Part shown: positions 63,547 to 64,000 of the stretch, in pieces
Layout: each line of letters begins with the position of its first letter
How positions within the stretch are numbered: the stretch's first letter is position 1
Source of the DNA: UBA11869 sp964544965
GTDB taxonomy: Bacteria > Pseudomonadota > Gammaproteobacteria > Eutrophobiales > Eutrophobiaceae
Assembly (NCBI GenBank): GCA_964544965.1
Contig: CAZJED010000001.1
Coordinates: forward strand, 13,437-77,436
DNA: 64,000 nucleotides
Direction: 5' to 3'
Translations under genes and position numbers: made by a program
Notes under the pieces: model-generated
Seen by the model: only the letters and a program-made list of their open reading frames with translations
Told to the model about the DNA's origin: nothing
Databases searched by the model: none

Positions 63547-64000
63547 TTAGCTGAAATCGTTTGCATAAATGAAATCGGTGCCTTGTATTCAGATTCGAAA
63601 CTGACAATCTCCCACGCATTCTTATTTATCAATAATTCTCTTATCAAAGTATTGTTCAATGCATGCCCAGACTTATGCCCTTGAAAAGTCCCTATTAAAC
63701 TATGCCCCAATAAATACAAATCGCCTATAGCATCTAGTATTTTATGTTTAACGCACTCATCAGCATATCTTAGACCATCTTCATTCAGTATCCTATAATC
63801 ATCGACCACTACAGCATTATCCAAAGTTCCCCCCAGCGCTAAATTTCTTTCACGTAATGCTTCAACGTCACGCATAAAACCAAAAGTACGCGCTCGACTA
63901 ACTTCTTTAACAAATGATGTTGTTGAAAAATCAATTTCTGCATGGCAATTATTATGATTAAAAACAGGATGATCAAACTCAATACTAAAACCTACTTTAA
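63543..64000 (-). CDS. lpxC: UDP-3-O-acyl-N-acetylglucosamine deacetylase LpxC, C-terminal part
   Basis: The gene runs off the right edge; 152 residues are visible. 'FGFMRDVEALRERNLALGG' and 'AVVVDDYRILNEDGLRY', then 'HKILDAIGDLYLLGH' with the zinc-binding His and Asp, and 'GHKSGHALNN' with the catalytic His identify LpxC. It commits the cell to lipid A synthesis, so the organism makes lipopolysaccharide. The C-terminus is about normal and the stop overlaps that of the convergent DUF721 gene. Confidence 0.97.
   Translation of the reverse strand, partial: KVGFSIEFDHPVFNHNNCHAEIDFSTTSFVKEVSRARTFGFMRDVEALRERNLALGGTLDNAVVVDDYRILNEDGLRYADECVKHKILDAIGDLYLLGHSLIGTFQGHKSGHALNNTLIRELLINKNAWEIVSFESEYKAPISFMQTISAN

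Noticed and set aside
1..64000. tRNA/rRNA genes, CRISPR arrays, insertion sequences, prophage or toxin-antitoxin genes
   Set aside because: Intergenic space is too small in nearly all places, and I found no T-arm-like segments, regular repeats, transposases or phage proteins. XerC at 18013-18927 is the housekeeping recombinase in its normal operon and not an integrase.

Overview
The window is about 64 kb of low-GC DNA (roughly one third G+C, judged by eye) from a gammaproteobacterium. The evidence for this is the gene families (SecB, UbiJ, ZapD, Hda, DUF484, DUF2066, EnvC) and neighbourhoods that match textbook gammaproteobacterial synteny: ubiE-ubiJ-ubiB, dapF-DUF484-xerC, ilvI-ilvH-ilvC-psd-pssA-leuA, pilB-pilC-pilD-coaE-zapD, gpmI-envC-ctpA-yibQ divergent from yibN-secB-gpsA, lpxC/DUF721/M23/secA-argJ-mutT, and trmJ/suhB. 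The genome looks streamlined. Genes are packed with 4-bp start/stop overlaps, convergent pairs lie only a few bases apart, and several genes normally present in these blocks are missing. It is not an obligate endosymbiont of the extreme kind, because amino-acid synthesis, ubiquinone synthesis, type IV pili and outer-membrane biogenesis are retained. Three N runs (two of 10, one of 100) show it is a draft assembly. I see no rRNA, tRNA, CRISPR array, insertion sequence or prophage.

Layout. 1-2.4 kb: K+ uptake (trkA end, trkH) and a small methyltransferase. 2.4-9.2 kb: class 1B dihydroorotate dehydrogenase, trmL, two membrane-linked glycosyltransferase genes, then gpsA, secB and a rhodanese. 9.5-14.5 kb: gpmI and the envelope genes envC, ctpA and yibQ. 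14.5-17.9 kb: ubiquinone genes. 18-21.6 kb: xerC, DUF484, dapF, and an MscS-type channel. 21.7-26.5 kb: a probable peptidoglycan-recycling cassette (nagZ, two peptide ABC permeases, a cytoplasmic YkuD enzyme, a substrate-binding lipoprotein). 26.5-35.8 kb: exonuclease, cysM, rimI, uracil-DNA glycosylase, then leucine/isoleucine/valine synthesis interleaved with phosphatidylethanolamine synthesis. 36-42.4 kb: a prolyl-tRNA synthetase without its editing domain, acylphosphatase, yihY, arsC-like, wrbA, hda, DUF2066, purM. 42.4-46.5 kb: a second glycosyltransferase pair, trmJ, suhB. 46.6-57.3 kb: pilA, nadE, bamD, rluD, pgeF, pilBCD, coaE, zapD. 57.4-64 kb: Nudix-ThiE fusion, argJ, secA, M23 peptidase, DUF721, lpxC.

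The genes are mostly core housekeeping. Three things stand out as accessory or unusual. Two islets of polyprenyl-sugar/GT-C type glycosyltransferases are inserted into otherwise conserved blocks. A cassette joins peptide import, a signal-less LD-carboxypeptidase-like enzyme and NagZ. The prolyl-tRNA synthetase is abbreviated. I did not find a convincingly new defence or mobile system.
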